DNA from: Paenibacillus sp. D2_2
GTDB lineage: Bacteria > Bacillota > Bacilli > Paenibacillales > Paenibacillaceae
NCBI RefSeq assembly: GCF_031199965.1
Contig: NZ_CP133605.1
Location: forward strand, 4,124,501 to 4,188,500
Length of the DNA: 64,000 nucleotides
Reading direction: 5' to 3'
Shown piece by piece: positions 46,057 through 56,429 of this stretch. A program made the translations under genes and the position numbers. The first letter of the stretch is position 1; the number at the start of each line of letters is the position of its first letter. The notes under the pieces are model-generated. The model saw nothing but the letters and a program-made list of their open reading frames with translations. It made no database searches and was not told the origin of the DNA.

Positions 46057-47589
46057 TTATCCATGCTGGTTCGTAACCTCAGCACTCTTCGCCGCTTCTT
46101 TTGGCTTAATGCGATCCTTCGGCATCATGATAACAACAACTACAGCTAATGCAGTTGGAATCAAGGCCCACATAAAGGTATGAGTGATCGAAGAAGATAG
46201 CGCACCTGTTATTTTTTCTAAAATCGGTGCCGGAATTTGAGCTCTCTTCTCCGGACTAAGCATATCCCGTGTGTCTCCGAAGCTATGTCCAGATTGCCCC
46301 ATTCCTGCAAATGCATCAGCCATATTACTCGCCAGCAGATTACGCTGAACAATCCCGAAAATCGTAATGCCAAGCGTCATGCCCAGCGATCTCAGGAATG
46401 AGTTCGTTGAAGTCGCTGCTCCGCGCTGCCGAGCATCAAAATGATGTACCGCAGCCATGCCAAGTACGGAGAACGAGAACCCTACGCCAAATCCGGTCAA
46501 AATACTATACACAGTCAACAGCATACGAGATGAATCGCTAGTCAGTGTACTCAGAGCAAAAATACCGCCCAAGAAGAACACCGCAGAGATCATCATTATA
46601 CTCCGGTAGGACATTTTCGAAGATAAGATCCCACCCAACATACTGCCAAATACAGATCCCAACATCATCGGCATCAGAATAATTCCTGAATTCGTCGCTG
46701 ATCCACCGTATACCCCTTGCACATAGATTGGAATATATACCGTCGCAATAATAAACACACTACCATAGAACAGCGCAAGCAAGCTGCTTGTAGCATACAA
46801 TGGAATTTTAAACATCGAGAACGAAATGACCGGTTCCTTGGCCCGTACCTCCACTAGCAGGAAGGAAACGAACAATACGGCAAATCCAACAAATAAGCTG
46901 ATAATCACAGCAGAATTCCAGGCATATTTTTGCCCGCCCAGTTCAAGTGCAAACATCAGACAGATAACAGCACCAACCAGTGTAAACGCTCCGCCCCAGT
47001 CAATCCGTTGTTTCTCATGTGTCAATGATTCATGATAGAACACGATAATCAGGCCAAGCGCAATAATACCAATAGGTACATTAATATAGAAGACCCAGTT
47101 CCAGCCCCAATGGTCCGTAATGAACGCACCGAGCAACGGGCCGAAAATGCTCGAAGTCCCGAATACAGCCCCCATTAGTCCCGTCATTTTACCACGCTTC
47201 TCGATCGGGAAGATATCGTAAATAATCGTAAAGGCAATCGGCATCAGTGCTCCGCCACCGATCCCTTGAATCGCACGGAAAATGCTAAGCTGAACGATAC
47301 TTGTTGCAATCCCGCACAGCACTGAACCGAGAATAAACATCACGATACCAAAAATAAAAAATCTTTTCCGTCCGTACATATCGGACAGCTTGCCGAAGAT
47401 CGGCGTCCCTGCCATAACTGCTACCATATATGCGGAGGTGACCCATACGAACTGATCCATCCCGCCTAGCTCGGAGACGATCGTTCCCATCGCCGTTGTT
47501 ACGATCGTATTGTCCATGGCTGACATTAAAATGCCGAGCAGCAAGCCGAACAATATGAACTTTGTCTTGTCCTTTTTCTCAGCGATCAC
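46057..47589 (-). CDS. DHA2-family MFS drug exporter (EmrB/QacA type)
   Basis: 510 residues with 14 membrane segments. Signature sequences are LMSAMDNTIVTTAMGTI in segment 1, KLSDMYGRKRFFIFG in the first loop, and SSIFGPLLGAFITDH. GTG 47589 follows GGAGGTCGC. No regulator lies beside it. This is the second DHA2 exporter of the window and shares only family-level similarity with the one at 18.5 kb. Confidence 0.93.
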   Translation of the reverse strand: MIAEKKDKTKFILFGLLLGILMSAMDNTIVTTAMGTIVSELGGMDQFVWVTSAYMVAVMAGTPIFGKLSDMYGRKRFFIFGIVMFILGSVLCGIATSIVQLSIFRAIQGIGGGALMPIAFTIIYDIFPIEKRGKMTGLMGAVFGTSSIFGPLLGAFITDHWGWNWVFYINVPIGIIALGLIIVFYHESLTHEKQRIDWGGAFTLVGAVICLMFALELGGQKYAWNSAVIISLFVGFAVLFVSFLLVEVRAKEPVISFSMFKIPLYATSSLLALFYGSVFIIATVYIPIYVQGVYGGSATNSGIILMPMMLGSVFGSMLGGILSSKMSYRSIMMISAVFFLGGIFALSTLTSDSSRMLLTVYSILTGFGVGFSFSVLGMAAVHHFDARQRGAATSTNSFLRSLGMTLGITIFGIVQRNLLASNMADAFAGMGQSGHSFGDTRDMLSPEKRAQIPAPILEKITGALSSSITHTFMWALIPTALAVVVVIMMPKDRIKPKEAAKSAEVTNQHG

Positions 47590-47814
47590 AAAGCGACCTC
47601 CTATGACTAAAATTTAAATAACAATATAATTGTATGAAGGAATGCAACAAATGTAAATAACTTTCAAACATTTTTTGTCAATCTCTATGACCTATAACAT
47701 GATGCATTAGAACTACATCCAACTATCCCCGCACATCCCATCATCTCCCTAAAAAACGCAGTATCATTGAAATATTTACCAATTATGCTAAAATGAAATC
47801 AGGAGGGATCAACT

Positions 47815-48078
47815 ATGGAAAGCTGGATTATATGGACAATTGGCAGTTGTCTCGTCGCCTATTTCATTTTCATGGTTGTCATTCAGTACCAGTACCTTGG
47901 TGAACTTCGCAAGAAGCAGCATAAGAACGGTGAAGAGCAGAATGCGTATTATGAAAAAATGTCTTTCGAAGAGGAGCAACTGCATTATCGCATGCAAAGC
48001 TTCTGGCCTGCCGCAGCGGTTGCCGCACTCATCTACAAAATGGTACGGCTGTTCAAGAAGAACAGTACAACGGCTTAA
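47815..48078 (+). CDS. Small membrane protein
   Basis: 87 residues. A membrane segment at 4-25 (IIWTIGSCLVAYFIFMVV) is followed by a charged helical middle (ELRKKQHKNGEEQNAYYEK) and a second hydrophobic stretch (WPAAAVAALIYKMV). AGGAGGG precedes the ATG. No family recognised. A terminator follows. Confidence 0.7.
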   Translation: MESWIIWTIGSCLVAYFIFMVVIQYQYLGELRKKQHKNGEEQNAYYEKMSFEEEQLHYRMQSFWPAAAVAALIYKMVRLFKKNSTTA

Positions 48079-48094
48079 TACGATAGATATTTAG

Positions 48095-48131
48095 AAGAGA
48101 TGCTCGGGATACTAACCTGGGCATCTCTTTT
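48095..48131 (+). terminator. Terminator after the small membrane protein
   Basis: GAGATGC and GCATCTC arms with a partly paired interior (CGGG/CCTG), followed by TTTT. Confidence 0.8.
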
Positions 48132-48219
48132 GTCGCCAGATTCCTTCTGCCGAACTATCGTTAGCGATTCAATTAGCCTATAATAGTAATGAATAGTATT
48201 AGAAAGGAAGTAAAAAACC

Positions 48220-49308
48220 ATGAACCCTAAATGGTCCGGACTTGAACAAAATATGAAGCAATCTGGGATCGACACCATGCTCATTACTGATCCCAAACAT
48301 GTATATTACTTAACTGGCTTTCTGAGCGACCCTCATGAGAGATTCCTGGGAGCTGTGCTGCAGACAGGCCACGAGCCATTCATGCTCGTTCCCGCCCTCG
48401 ATGAAGAGGCTGCCCGCGCGGCGTCGGATATTACCGACATTATCACACATCAGGATACGGATAATCCTTATCAAATATTAGCAGCAAAAATAAAAGGAAA
48501 TATCGGTACAATCGGACTCGAAAAAGAAAACCTGTCCATGGCACGTTATGAAGCGCTGCAGGAAGCGCTCTCCTTCTCAGCAAGCTTCGATCTAGGTCCT
48601 TGGCTTCGAGAGCTACGGATGCACAAATCTCCTGAGGAAGTGGGCAAGCTTCGCCACGCCATTTCCTTAATCGAGCAAGTATTGCAGGAGGCGCTCAAGC
48701 AGGTGAAGGAAGGCGTTTCTGAGAATGAACTGGTAGCTGAAGTCGAATATCAGATTCGCAAGCTTGGGGCAGACGGACCTTCCTTCGACTCGATGGTATT
48801 GTTCGGCGAGAATGCTGCACTTCCACACGGAGTACCGGGCAAAAGACAGCTGCGTCGCGGTGATTTGGTCATGTTCGATATCGGGGTCTACGCAGACGGT
48901 TACGCTTCAGACATTACCCGTACCTTCGCTTATGGGGAGATCACGGACGAACAGACTCGGATCTACAATACTGTACTAGCTGCTAATGAAGCGGCAATTG
49001 CCCAGATTCGACCTGGGGTCACCTTCGCCTCCATTGATAAAGCTGCCCGAGATTTGATTACCGAGGCGGGTTACGGAGAGTACTTCTTGCATCGCCTTGG
49101 TCATGGGCTCGGCATCGATGTCCATGAATTCCCGTCCGTACATGGCTTGAATGAGCTCACGCTCTCAGCTGGCAACGTATTTACCGTCGAGCCAGGCATC
49201 TATGTCCCTGGTATCGCCGGCGTCCGGATTGAAGACGATGTGCTTGTTACCGAATCCGGCGTTGATGTACTGACTCAATTTCCGAAGCAGCTTACTTTTA
49301 TCGACTGA
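48220..49308 (+). CDS. pepQ: M24 family Xaa-Pro dipeptidase
   Basis: 362 residues. The creatinase-type N-terminal domain is followed by the pita-bread catalytic domain. The five metal ligands are visible: Asp in MFDIGVY, Asp in YASDITRTF, His in HRLGHGLG, Glu in VEPGIYVP and Glu in RIEDDVLV. It hydrolyses dipeptides or short peptides with Pro in second position. GAAAGGAAG ribosome site; monocistronic. Confidence 0.92.
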   Translation: MNPKWSGLEQNMKQSGIDTMLITDPKHVYYLTGFLSDPHERFLGAVLQTGHEPFMLVPALDEEAARAASDITDIITHQDTDNPYQILAAKIKGNIGTIGLEKENLSMARYEALQEALSFSASFDLGPWLRELRMHKSPEEVGKLRHAISLIEQVLQEALKQVKEGVSENELVAEVEYQIRKLGADGPSFDSMVLFGENAALPHGVPGKRQLRRGDLVMFDIGVYADGYASDITRTFAYGEITDEQTRIYNTVLAANEAAIAQIRPGVTFASIDKAARDLITEAGYGEYFLHRLGHGLGIDVHEFPSVHGLNELTLSAGNVFTVEPGIYVPGIAGVRIEDDVLVTESGVDVLTQFPKQLTFID

Positions 49309-49352
49309 GTTTATAGCTAGCAAGAGCTGCTGCACTCTATCTCCAACAACAA

Positions 49353-49389
49353 AACCTCCAAGTCCGCACAATTGCGGTCCTGGAGGTTA
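49353..49389. terminator. Terminator between pepQ and yhhQ
   Basis: ACCTCCA/TGGAGGT outer arms and CCGCA/TGCGG inner arms, with A/T-rich flanks. It serves convergent pepQ and yhhQ. Confidence 0.75.
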
Positions 49390-49395
49390 TTTGTT

Positions 49396-50097
49396 TTATT
49401 TCACATGCTCTAGTTCCGGCTCACCATCTGGATGGAAGTTGCGTGCAATGTATAGAAATGGCGTTCCCACCGCAGTCAGCGCGAATTTAATAATATAAGT
49501 AGTGAACAGGATTTCCAACCAAACGTCAAAGCTGTATTTGCCAATGAAAGCAATGGTACAGAAGATCAACGTATCTACAAAAGAACTCACCATCGTACTT
49601 CCGTTATTGCGGATCCAGAGTTGATTGCGCAGCGGGTAGAAACGACGGATCCAAGCGTACAGTCGGACATTGAGAAACTGACTCACAAAATAGGCTGTCA
49701 GACTTCCGAGCGCTAGCCTTGGCATCAGACCGAAAATCGTATTGAGCGAATCCTGTGCTAGATCACCCGGCTGCGGCTGGAATACAAGAACCATCTGCAT
49801 AAGAATCGTCGTCATAATCAAAGTGAAGAAACCGAACCATACCGCCTTCTTCGCCTCTTGACGACCATACTTCTCATTTAGTAGATCGCTCGTCAAATAT
49901 AGGCTTACATACATCGTATTGCCGAGCGTCATCACAATCCCAAACATATCAATCGTCTTAACGACTTGAATATTGGCTATGACGGTAGCAACCCCGATCC
50001 ATGCGTATAGCCCCTTCTTTCCGAACCAGCGATAACAGATTAGGAAGAAGGTCAGATTCACGAGCATATATACAAGACCCCAGAAAAAGTTAAACAT
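49396..50097 (-). CDS. yhhQ: Queuosine precursor transporter (YhhQ/VUT family)
   Basis: 233 residues and about six to seven membrane segments. SLYLTSDLLNEKYGRQEAKK and RNNGSTMVSSFVDTLIF are typical of the DUF165/YhhQ family, which takes up preQ0 or preQ1. A preQ1-I riboswitch directly before its ribosome site supports this role. It complements the de novo queCDEF genes about 5 kb away. Confidence 0.92.
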   Translation of the reverse strand: MFNFFWGLVYMLVNLTFFLICYRWFGKKGLYAWIGVATVIANIQVVKTIDMFGIVMTLGNTMYVSLYLTSDLLNEKYGRQEAKKAVWFGFFTLIMTTILMQMVLVFQPQPGDLAQDSLNTIFGLMPRLALGSLTAYFVSQFLNVRLYAWIRRFYPLRNQLWIRNNGSTMVSSFVDTLIFCTIAFIGKYSFDVWLEILFTTYIIKFALTAVGTPFLYIARNFHPDGEPELEHVK

Positions 50098-50103
50098 AGC
50101 GTT

Positions 50104-50143
50104 CCTCCTAGTTTTGGTTACGCGGGATGGTTACGAACCGCGG
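50104..50143 (-). promoter_or_regulatory. preQ1-I riboswitch of yhhQ, translational type
   Basis: Minus strand CCGCGGTTCGTAACC then ATCCCGCG, GTAACC and AAAACTAGGAGG fit the preQ1-I pseudoknot, closest in layout to the Thermoanaerobacter type. The AGGAGG ribosome site is part of the tail that the bound form sequesters, so control is at translation. Confidence 0.82.
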
Positions 50144-50448
50144 CTGATTTCAATCAGCATTTCTTACAATAACATAGCTCTCCGCAAGTTGCCACCCTAT
50201 TATTCCTTCCATTATAAATGTTGTTCAAAAAGTTCACTTTTAATCCGAAGTAGATCAAGAAACAAACTCGTCATCTCACCCTGAATTCACTTTCTTGAAA
50301 CAATGAAAGCGCTATTATATAGAAAATAAATAATATCATTGTTTATACGTTTCATTTTGTCTTACAATACTTTTATATGTCCTTTTAACCATATACATAA
50401 AAACAAGAAGAAAATCACTAGATTGATAGGGAGAATCAGAAATATATC
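50144..50448. promoter_or_regulatory. Divergent region with a candidate cre site
   Basis: ATGAAAGCGCTATTA at 50303-50317 differs from the CcpA site consensus WTGNAARCGNWWWCA at one position. It lies about 130 bases before the chemoreceptor start. Nothing else is recognised. Confidence 0.4.
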
Positions 50449-52137
50449 ATGAGAAAAATAAATCAATCCATTGGTCGCAAATTTATGCTGACTTTTGCGG
50501 TCATCACAATCCTGTCGTCCATTTTGTTCAGCGCAAGCTTCTATTTTATCGCTATGGGCATTATTAAAGAGAATGTACTGCCTCAATTCGATGAGGTTCT
50601 GCATACAAGTTCTAAAGATATTTACAAAGGACTCGATAATTCTCAGGCCCTACAGCTTATTAAAGGAAACGAAAATTCACGTTTTGCTGTAGAGTCCTAT
50701 CTCACCAAAAAGGTTGACGAATTCCATCTACATACCGCCTATATTCTCGATATTAAAGAAGATAAAGCAATCGTGATTGGAATTAACAAAGATTCAATTA
50801 TGAAGGTTGGCGACGAGCTTAGCATCCAGGATGGTATGAAGGTTCAAGATCCTGGAAAATTGAGTATCAGTGATCTGTATAGTGATCAATACGGTGTACA
50901 CAAAACGGCGTACATTCATCTGTCTGGAAGCACAGCAGTTCTGGCTGTAGGCATGGACGCAAACTTCGTCAAACAGAAGGAAGATCAGATTCTATGGACA
51001 GGAACTGGGCTCGCTGCCGTTGTTATCGTCTTGGCTCTGATCGCAGCTTATCTGAATAGTAGACGCATTGTTAAACCAATTAAGAGATTGGCTGTAGTAA
51101 CTAAGCAAATGGCCCAGGGCGATTTAAGCCAACAGATTACGATTACCGGCCATGATGAGATTGCTGAACTCTCAGCCAGCTTCCAGACGATGATTACCGA
51201 GCTAAAAGAAATGATCACCAAAGTTCAAAATAGCTCCCACGGTGTAATCCAAGGTTCTGATCAGATTTATCAGTCGGTGAGTACCTTCCAGCAATTGATC
51301 GAGCATTCCGGCAACTCGATGCAGGAAGTTGAAAAAGGCAGCACCGTAATCGCAGGAGCGGCTGAAGAGAATGCCCGCGCCATGGAAGAGATATCACAAG
51401 GGGTCCAGCATATCGCCAGTTCCTCGGCAGAAGTCACAGAGCGAATCAGTCAAGCTTCGGAGGAGGCTGACAACGGTAATGAATTGGCCAAGTCGGCAAC
51501 CGAGCAGATGCGCCAAGTCGAGCAAGCCGCAGCAGCATCGTTGACGCACATTTCAACATTGAATGAACGTGCTGCATCTATTATTCAAGTTGTGGACCTA
51601 ATCACAAACATTACGAAGCAGGTTCATATTTTGGCCCTGAATGCGGCGATTGAAGCAGCACGGGCTGGAGAGCACGGTAAAGGCTTCTCCGTCGTCGCCG
51701 ATGAAATCCGTCTGCTCGCAGAGCAGACGAAGGATGCGACTACGAAAATCAGCGAGTACCTGCTAAGTATCCAGGAGGAAACCGTAAACTCGATGCAGAC
51801 GATGCAGCGCGCTGCTCATGAGATTAGTTCGGGTACGGAGCAAGTAAGCCAGGCAGAGATAGCGTTCAGTCATCTGACCGAATTGATCTCAGAGATTAAC
51901 TCCAGCGTTCAGTCCGTCTCGGCGGCAACCCAGCAAATCTCGGCCAGTACGGAGGAAGTGACTGCTTCTGTTGAAGAATCAGCTACTATTACCGGGAAGT
52001 CACTTCGCAGAATCGAGGAGATCTCCAATAACTCCAAGCAGCAAGTTGATGAAATGAAGAACCATGTCCAAGTGATTGAACAACTCCATCAACATGCTCT
52101 TTCCTTAAGAGAATCCGTTGATAAGTTTAAAGTTTAA
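50449..52137 (+). CDS. Methyl-accepting chemotaxis protein with extracellular Cache-like sensor
   Basis: 562 residues. A membrane segment at 11-35 and another at about 183-203 bracket a periplasm-facing sensor domain of about 145 residues ([20 protein letters not shown]). A HAMP domain follows ([20 protein letters not shown]), then the signalling domain with tip [20 protein letters not shown]. It signals to CheA/CheW; the ligand is unknown. The ribosome site GGGAGA is rather far from the ATG. Confidence 0.92.
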   Translation: MRKINQSIGRKFMLTFAVITILSSILFSASFYFIAMGIIKENVLPQFDEVLHTSSKDIYKGLDNSQALQLIKGNENSRFAVESYLTKKVDEFHLHTAYILDIKEDKAIVIGINKDSIMKVGDELSIQDGMKVQDPGKLSISDLYSDQYGVHKTAYIHLSGSTAVLAVGMDANFVKQKEDQILWTGTGLAAVVIVLALIAAYLNSRRIVKPIKRLAVVTKQMAQGDLSQQITITGHDEIAELSASFQTMITELKEMITKVQNSSHGVIQGSDQIYQSVSTFQQLIEHSGNSMQEVEKGSTVIAGAAEENARAMEEISQGVQHIASSSAEVTERISQASEEADNGNELAKSATEQMRQVEQAAAASLTHISTLNERAASIIQVVDLITNITKQVHILALNAAIEAARAGEHGKGFSVVADEIRLLAEQTKDATTKISEYLLSIQEETVNSMQTMQRAAHEISSGTEQVSQAEIAFSHLTELISEINSSVQSVSAATQQISASTEEVTASVEESATITGKSLRRIEEISNNSKQQVDEMKNHVQVIEQLHQHALSLRESVDKFKV

Positions 52138-52153
52138 TTCCTTCTTCATAAGA

Positions 52154-52187
52154 AGAACCGCCGGAATGTGCTTCCGGCGGTTCTTTT
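52154..52187. terminator. Terminator after the chemoreceptor, shared with cobQ
   Basis: AGAACCGCCGGA pairs perfectly with TCCGGCGGTTCT around ATGTGC, followed by TTTT. It lies between convergent genes. Confidence 0.9.
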
Positions 52188-52194
52188 ATCAAAG

Positions 52195-53885
52195 TCAAGA
52201 CTTCTCAGCGAGGCCTATCATTTTATAAATTTTATTCATATCCAGATGTTCCCTCACATGAACAGCTAGTCGGTCATACGCCTTCTCCCGCCTTACAGCA
52301 GCGGAAAATGTCGTAGCTAGAGGCTCCATTCCCTTAGCTGCTCTTATGCCATCCAGCCAAGCCCTTCTATAGCTATCACTATTGAACAGACCGTGCAAAT
52401 ATGAACCGAACACTCGCCCATCGACACGACATACTCCTTCTGTCCGTTCCCTTCCATCATCGCTTTGAACCAGGAATAAAGGCACTACGCCCTGCTCTTG
52501 ACCCGTTCTCTTCACTGAGCCATCTGCTCTAGATGTTTCTAACGTAACACCTGCTAGGCTTGAATACACCGTCTCCCGGAGTGAATTTCATATCCACCGA
52601 TAGAGATCACAGGCTCCGTAGAATGTAAGATGAGCGGGGCATTGGGTAGAACATGTCCCACGGTGCGGACTGTCGTTTTGCCAGGAAGAAATGTCGTCGT
52701 CAGCGGCAGCCAGCCAAGTCCACTCGATTGCTTCACTTTGCCGGACTCAACCGCCTCTGGATCAAGGAGAGTATCTCCAAGCATCTGATAGCCACCGCAA
52801 ATACCTACTAACTGTGTATGGACACTTCGCTTCATATTCTGCTCGATCGCTCGGTCCAGTCCCTGTTCCCGTAGAAATGCCAAGTCGCTAATCGTATCTT
52901 TGGAGCCTGGCAAGATGATCACATCCGGCTCTCCGAGCTCCGATGCTCTCTGGACATAACGAACAGACACGTCCGGCTCTACGGCCAGCATATCGAAATC
53001 CGTAAAATTAGAAATGCGCGGATAACGAATAACGGCAATATCGATATCACGGCCCTGCTTAGGCGTAGATGCGTAAGAGTCAAGAATAACTGAGTCCTCC
53101 GCCTCGATCTCCAGATCAGGCAGGAAGGGTAGTACACCAAGCACAGGGATGCCTGTCCGCTGTTCCAGCCAATCAAGCCCTGGCCGAAGCAGTTCCAGAT
53201 CGCCTCTGAATTTATTGATGATGAAGCCTTTCACCCGGGTTCTCTCCTCGGGCTCCAGCAATTCAAGCGTCCCGACCAGAAAAGCAAACACACCTCCGCG
53301 GTCGATATCGCCCACTAGAATGACCGGAGCTTCCGCCCACCCAGCCAGATTCATATTTACAATATCGCGCTGCTTTAAATTGATCTCCGCCGGACTGCCC
53401 GCACCTTCCATTACGACGAGTTGATATTCATCTCTCAGTCGATTCAAAGCATCCATCACAACCGGCTTCGCCACAGGCAGGAAATCCTCGCGATATTTCA
53501 TCGCACTCAGATGCTGATAAGGCTTACCGTGAACGACGATCTGCGAGTGCATATCTCCTGTCGGTTTAATCAGGACAGGATTCATATCTGTCGTCGCCTC
53601 GATTCCACAGGCTTCAGCCTGTACTCCCTGGGCGCGCCCAATCTCCCGGCCATCGGCGGTTACATAGGAATTAAGCGCCATATTCTGTGATTTATAGGGA
53701 GCCGTTCTGATTCCGTCTTGGACGAAGATTCGGCATAAGGCAGTCACGATGACACTTTTGCCGACATCAGAAGCAGTACCCTGCAGCATAAGTACAGCAC
53801 CTTTATTCCTGGAGTCTGTGCTATTCCTTTTTGCTTCTATTTCGGTAGTATCATATTGCTTCATTAATAAGTCCTCTTCCTTCAT
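52195..53885 (-). CDS. cobQ: Cobyric acid synthase CobQ (apparent frameshift)
   Basis: Amidates adenosyl-cobyrinic acid a,c-diamide at four positions using glutamine and ATP. The ATPase part has LQGTASDVGKSVIVTALC and VGDIDRGGVFAF; the glutaminase part has the nucleophile in VGICGGYQMLGD and the catalytic His in GSYLHGLFN. The frame breaks at the CCC 52575-52577; one added G gives YEIHSGETVYSSLAGV. ATG 53885 has GGAGG 8 bases upstream; ATG 53909 overlaps the cobS stop as ATGA and is also possible. Last gene of the cobalamin operon. Confidence 0.92.
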
Positions 53886-53905
53886 CGATCGAACCTCCAC
53901 TTCAC

Positions 53906-54710
53906 TCATTGAAAAAGCAAGCAGGCCAGCAGCAGCAATACCACTTCCAGCCCTTCATTCATAGCGCCGTAGGTATCCCCGTTAAGCCGCCCAATCTTGC
54001 ACTCATCCGGCTGGCCATCCAAGAACCGACGCCCCAAGCGAGTAGAGGGGCAAGAACATAATAAAACATGGGAATTGTGATATTCATATCCCCCACTGCG
54101 GAACAGCGGCAAGCAGAAGTAGCCCTGCCGACAACACAAGGGCCAGCAAGGTTGCAAGTAGCGTATCCTTACCGCTCTGTCCCCGGAATCGTCCGGCTAG
54201 GCCTTCCCCGCCGCGCGCAGTCGGCCAGTGGCGCATAGCGAGCGACATAAACCAACGGCTCCACACAGGGGCCGTCATCATAGCAGCTCCGGTTACATAC
54301 AACCCACGGCTCAGAAGTGTCGCGAGCAGCGACATTTTGAAGAGTAGCAGCAGCACGCAGGCCAACACTCCCATTGCTCCAACCCGACTGTCCTTCATAA
54401 TCTCCAGCATCTTCTCACGAGGACGATAGCTCAGGAACGCATCCGCAGAATCCATCCAGCCATCCAGATGAAGCCCACCAGTCAGCCAGACCCAAGCGAT
54501 AAGGAGAATGACCGAGACTGGCAGCACAGGCAGTGCCAAGCTAGCGACCACGCCAATGATCCAAATAACAAGGCCGATCGCCGCTCCGACGAGCGGATAA
54601 TATTTGGCGCTTCTTTTCAGCAGCTCCGGCGTAAAATCAAGCTCTGCCCGTACTGGAAAACGCGATAGAAATTGAAAAGCGGCCAGAATCGGCCGTCCTT
54701 TTTGTCTCAT
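53906..54710 (-). CDS. cobS: Cobalamin synthase CobS (two apparent frameshifts)
   Basis: Membrane enzyme that joins GDP-cobinamide to alpha-ribazole. GGLHLDGWMDSADAFLS and MKDSRVGAMGV are signature regions, with multiple membrane segments. The frame breaks in the C runs at 54090-54094 and 53977-53980. Restoring one base at each gives an end reading WASRMSARLGGLTG-like sequence then GDTYGAMNEGLEVVLLLL, as expected for CobS. Reconstructed length is about 268 residues. Overlaps cobU by four bases and cobQ's upstream ATG by four bases. Confidence 0.9.
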
Positions 54711-55299
54711 AATCGATACTCCCTGCTCTTAAGTTCAATCGGAATTCCCGCTGTGACGAGAAATACCTGCTGCGAAATCTCAGCCATTCTGCGATTCATG
54801 ATTCCTGACAGATCCCGGTAGACTCGCCCAAGCGATATTCAGGCACGATGCCATCCCCAACCTCATTCGTCACCAGCACCAGATCGCCGGAATAGGCCGA
54901 GACGACCGTAACTAAGCGCTCGATCTCATCCAGTACCTGCTTCTCAGCCTCCGGCCCGTCGCCGGACGCGAGTAATACATTAGAAAGCCATAATGTGAGA
55001 CAATCAACCAGTACAACCGGTTTGTCTCCCACAGGCTCCTCGATAAAGGAAGAGATGCTAGTATTCGATTGTCCCAGATCACTTAATAGTGCTGCAAGCC
55101 GCAGCGGCTCTTCTCTCGTCTCCCAAGGGAATCCACTATCCATCCGGACACTCTGGTGCAGCCTGATCCGCTCACGCATCTCATCGTCGAATGCCTGAGC
55201 CGTAGCAATATATATCCCTTGCTCCGCATGCTTCATACACCATCTCTCGGCAAAAGAACTCTTCCCACTGCGAGCCCCACCGGTCACCGTAATGATCAT
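54707..55299 (-). CDS. cobU: Adenosylcobinamide kinase/guanylyltransferase CobU (apparent frameshift)
   Basis: Phosphorylates adenosylcobinamide and transfers GMP to it. The P-loop is GGARSGKSSFAER, followed by VDCLTLWLSN and VTNEVGDGIVPEYRLG. The frame is lost at 54827-54829; with one more G it continues RVYRDLSGIMNRRMAEISQQ, the normal CobU end, to a stop at 54707. Reconstructed length is about 198 residues. ATGA overlaps join it to cobT and cobS. Confidence 0.93.
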
Positions 55300-56375
55300 A
55301 CGGTTGCCCCCGGCTCTGAAGCTTCACCCGTAGAGACTCCAGCGCTCTCAAAGGTTGCCATCTCGGACATCACACGGCAGATCGCATCGATCAGATGTAG
55401 CGCCAGTACGCCGCCGGTGCCTTCGCCTAACCGCATGTCCAGGTGCAGCATCGGGGCAAGCTCTAGTTCGCCGAGTAGTTGCTCATGCCCCTGTTCATGC
55501 GAGGCATGCGAAGCAATCATATAATGTACAATCTCTGGAGCAAGGCGCTGCGCGATTAATGCTGCTGCACTAGAGATGAATCCGTCAATTACGACCGGAC
55601 AATGATGAGCGGCAGCCGCCAGAATCACTCCAGTCAGTCCAGCGATTTCAAGTCCGCCGACCTTAGACAACACATCCAACGGATCGTTCGCATCCGGCTG
55701 GTTAACATCAATAGCCTTCTGTACGACAGCAATCTTATGCTGAAGACGTTCGTCATTGAGACCCGTTCCCCGACCAACACATTCCTGTGGCGATTTCCCG
55801 GTTAGCACACTCATTACAGCTGCACTAGCTGTCGTGTTCCCGATTCCCATCTCTCCGGTAACAAACAGCTTTGAACCACGTTCGATTGCGTCCTCAACGG
55901 TTTCGATTCCCGCCAGCAAGGCCGCTTCCGCTTCCTCACGGCTCATCGCCGGACCTATGGCCATATTCGCTGTTCCATAGCGGATCTTCTTCATGACAAG
56001 CTCCGGGTGTGACAATTCGGCGTTGACTCCAATGTCCACGCACATCACTTCAGCTCCAGCTTGACGAGCCAGTACATTTACTGCCGCTCCGCCGGCCAGG
56101 AAGTTATGTACCATCTGCGGCGTTACCTCCGCTGGAAAAGCACTGATCCCTTCCTCACACACACCATGATCAGCGGCCATTACGATAACAGAACGCTTAG
56201 ATAGGTCGGGATGCACTTTCCCTGTGATTCCCGCGAGCTTCACTGCCAGGTTCTCCAGCTTCCCGAGACTCCCCGGTGGCTTGGTTAACTGATCGAGATG
56301 CTCTGCCGCTGCTGCCGAAGCAGCTTGGTCTGGTGCTGAAATCTTGGCGATAATTTGTGCGATTAAATGATTCAT
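55296..56375 (-). CDS. cobT: Nicotinate-nucleotide-dimethylbenzimidazole phosphoribosyltransferase CobT
   Basis: Makes alpha-ribazole phosphate, the lower-loop precursor of cobalamin. 359 residues. TKPPGSLGKLE near the N-terminus, VMAADHGVCEEGISAFP, TGEMGIGNTTASAAV and the catalytic-Glu region LDMRLGEGTGGVLA are all present. It starts 54 bases after the ATPase gene and overlaps cobU by four bases. Confidence 0.96.
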   Translation of the reverse strand: MNHLIAQIIAKISAPDQAASAAAAEHLDQLTKPPGSLGKLENLAVKLAGITGKVHPDLSKRSVIVMAADHGVCEEGISAFPAEVTPQMVHNFLAGGAAVNVLARQAGAEVMCVDIGVNAELSHPELVMKKIRYGTANMAIGPAMSREEAEAALLAGIETVEDAIERGSKLFVTGEMGIGNTTASAAVMSVLTGKSPQECVGRGTGLNDERLQHKIAVVQKAIDVNQPDANDPLDVLSKVGGLEIAGLTGVILAAAAHHCPVVIDGFISSAAALIAQRLAPEIVHYMIASHASHEQGHEQLLGELELAPMLHLDMRLGEGTGGVLALHLIDAICRVMSEMATFESAGVSTGEASEPGATV

Positions 56376-56429
56376 GTGTATCCCCTTCCTGTTGTAATGG
56401 ACTCTATCATCTAGTTTCGTTAGGACAAA

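Noticed and set aside
52195..54710. Decaying cobalamin pathway pseudogenes
   Set aside because: Each break is a one-base homopolymer deletion, all signature residues survive, and the operon overlaps and riboswitch are intact.
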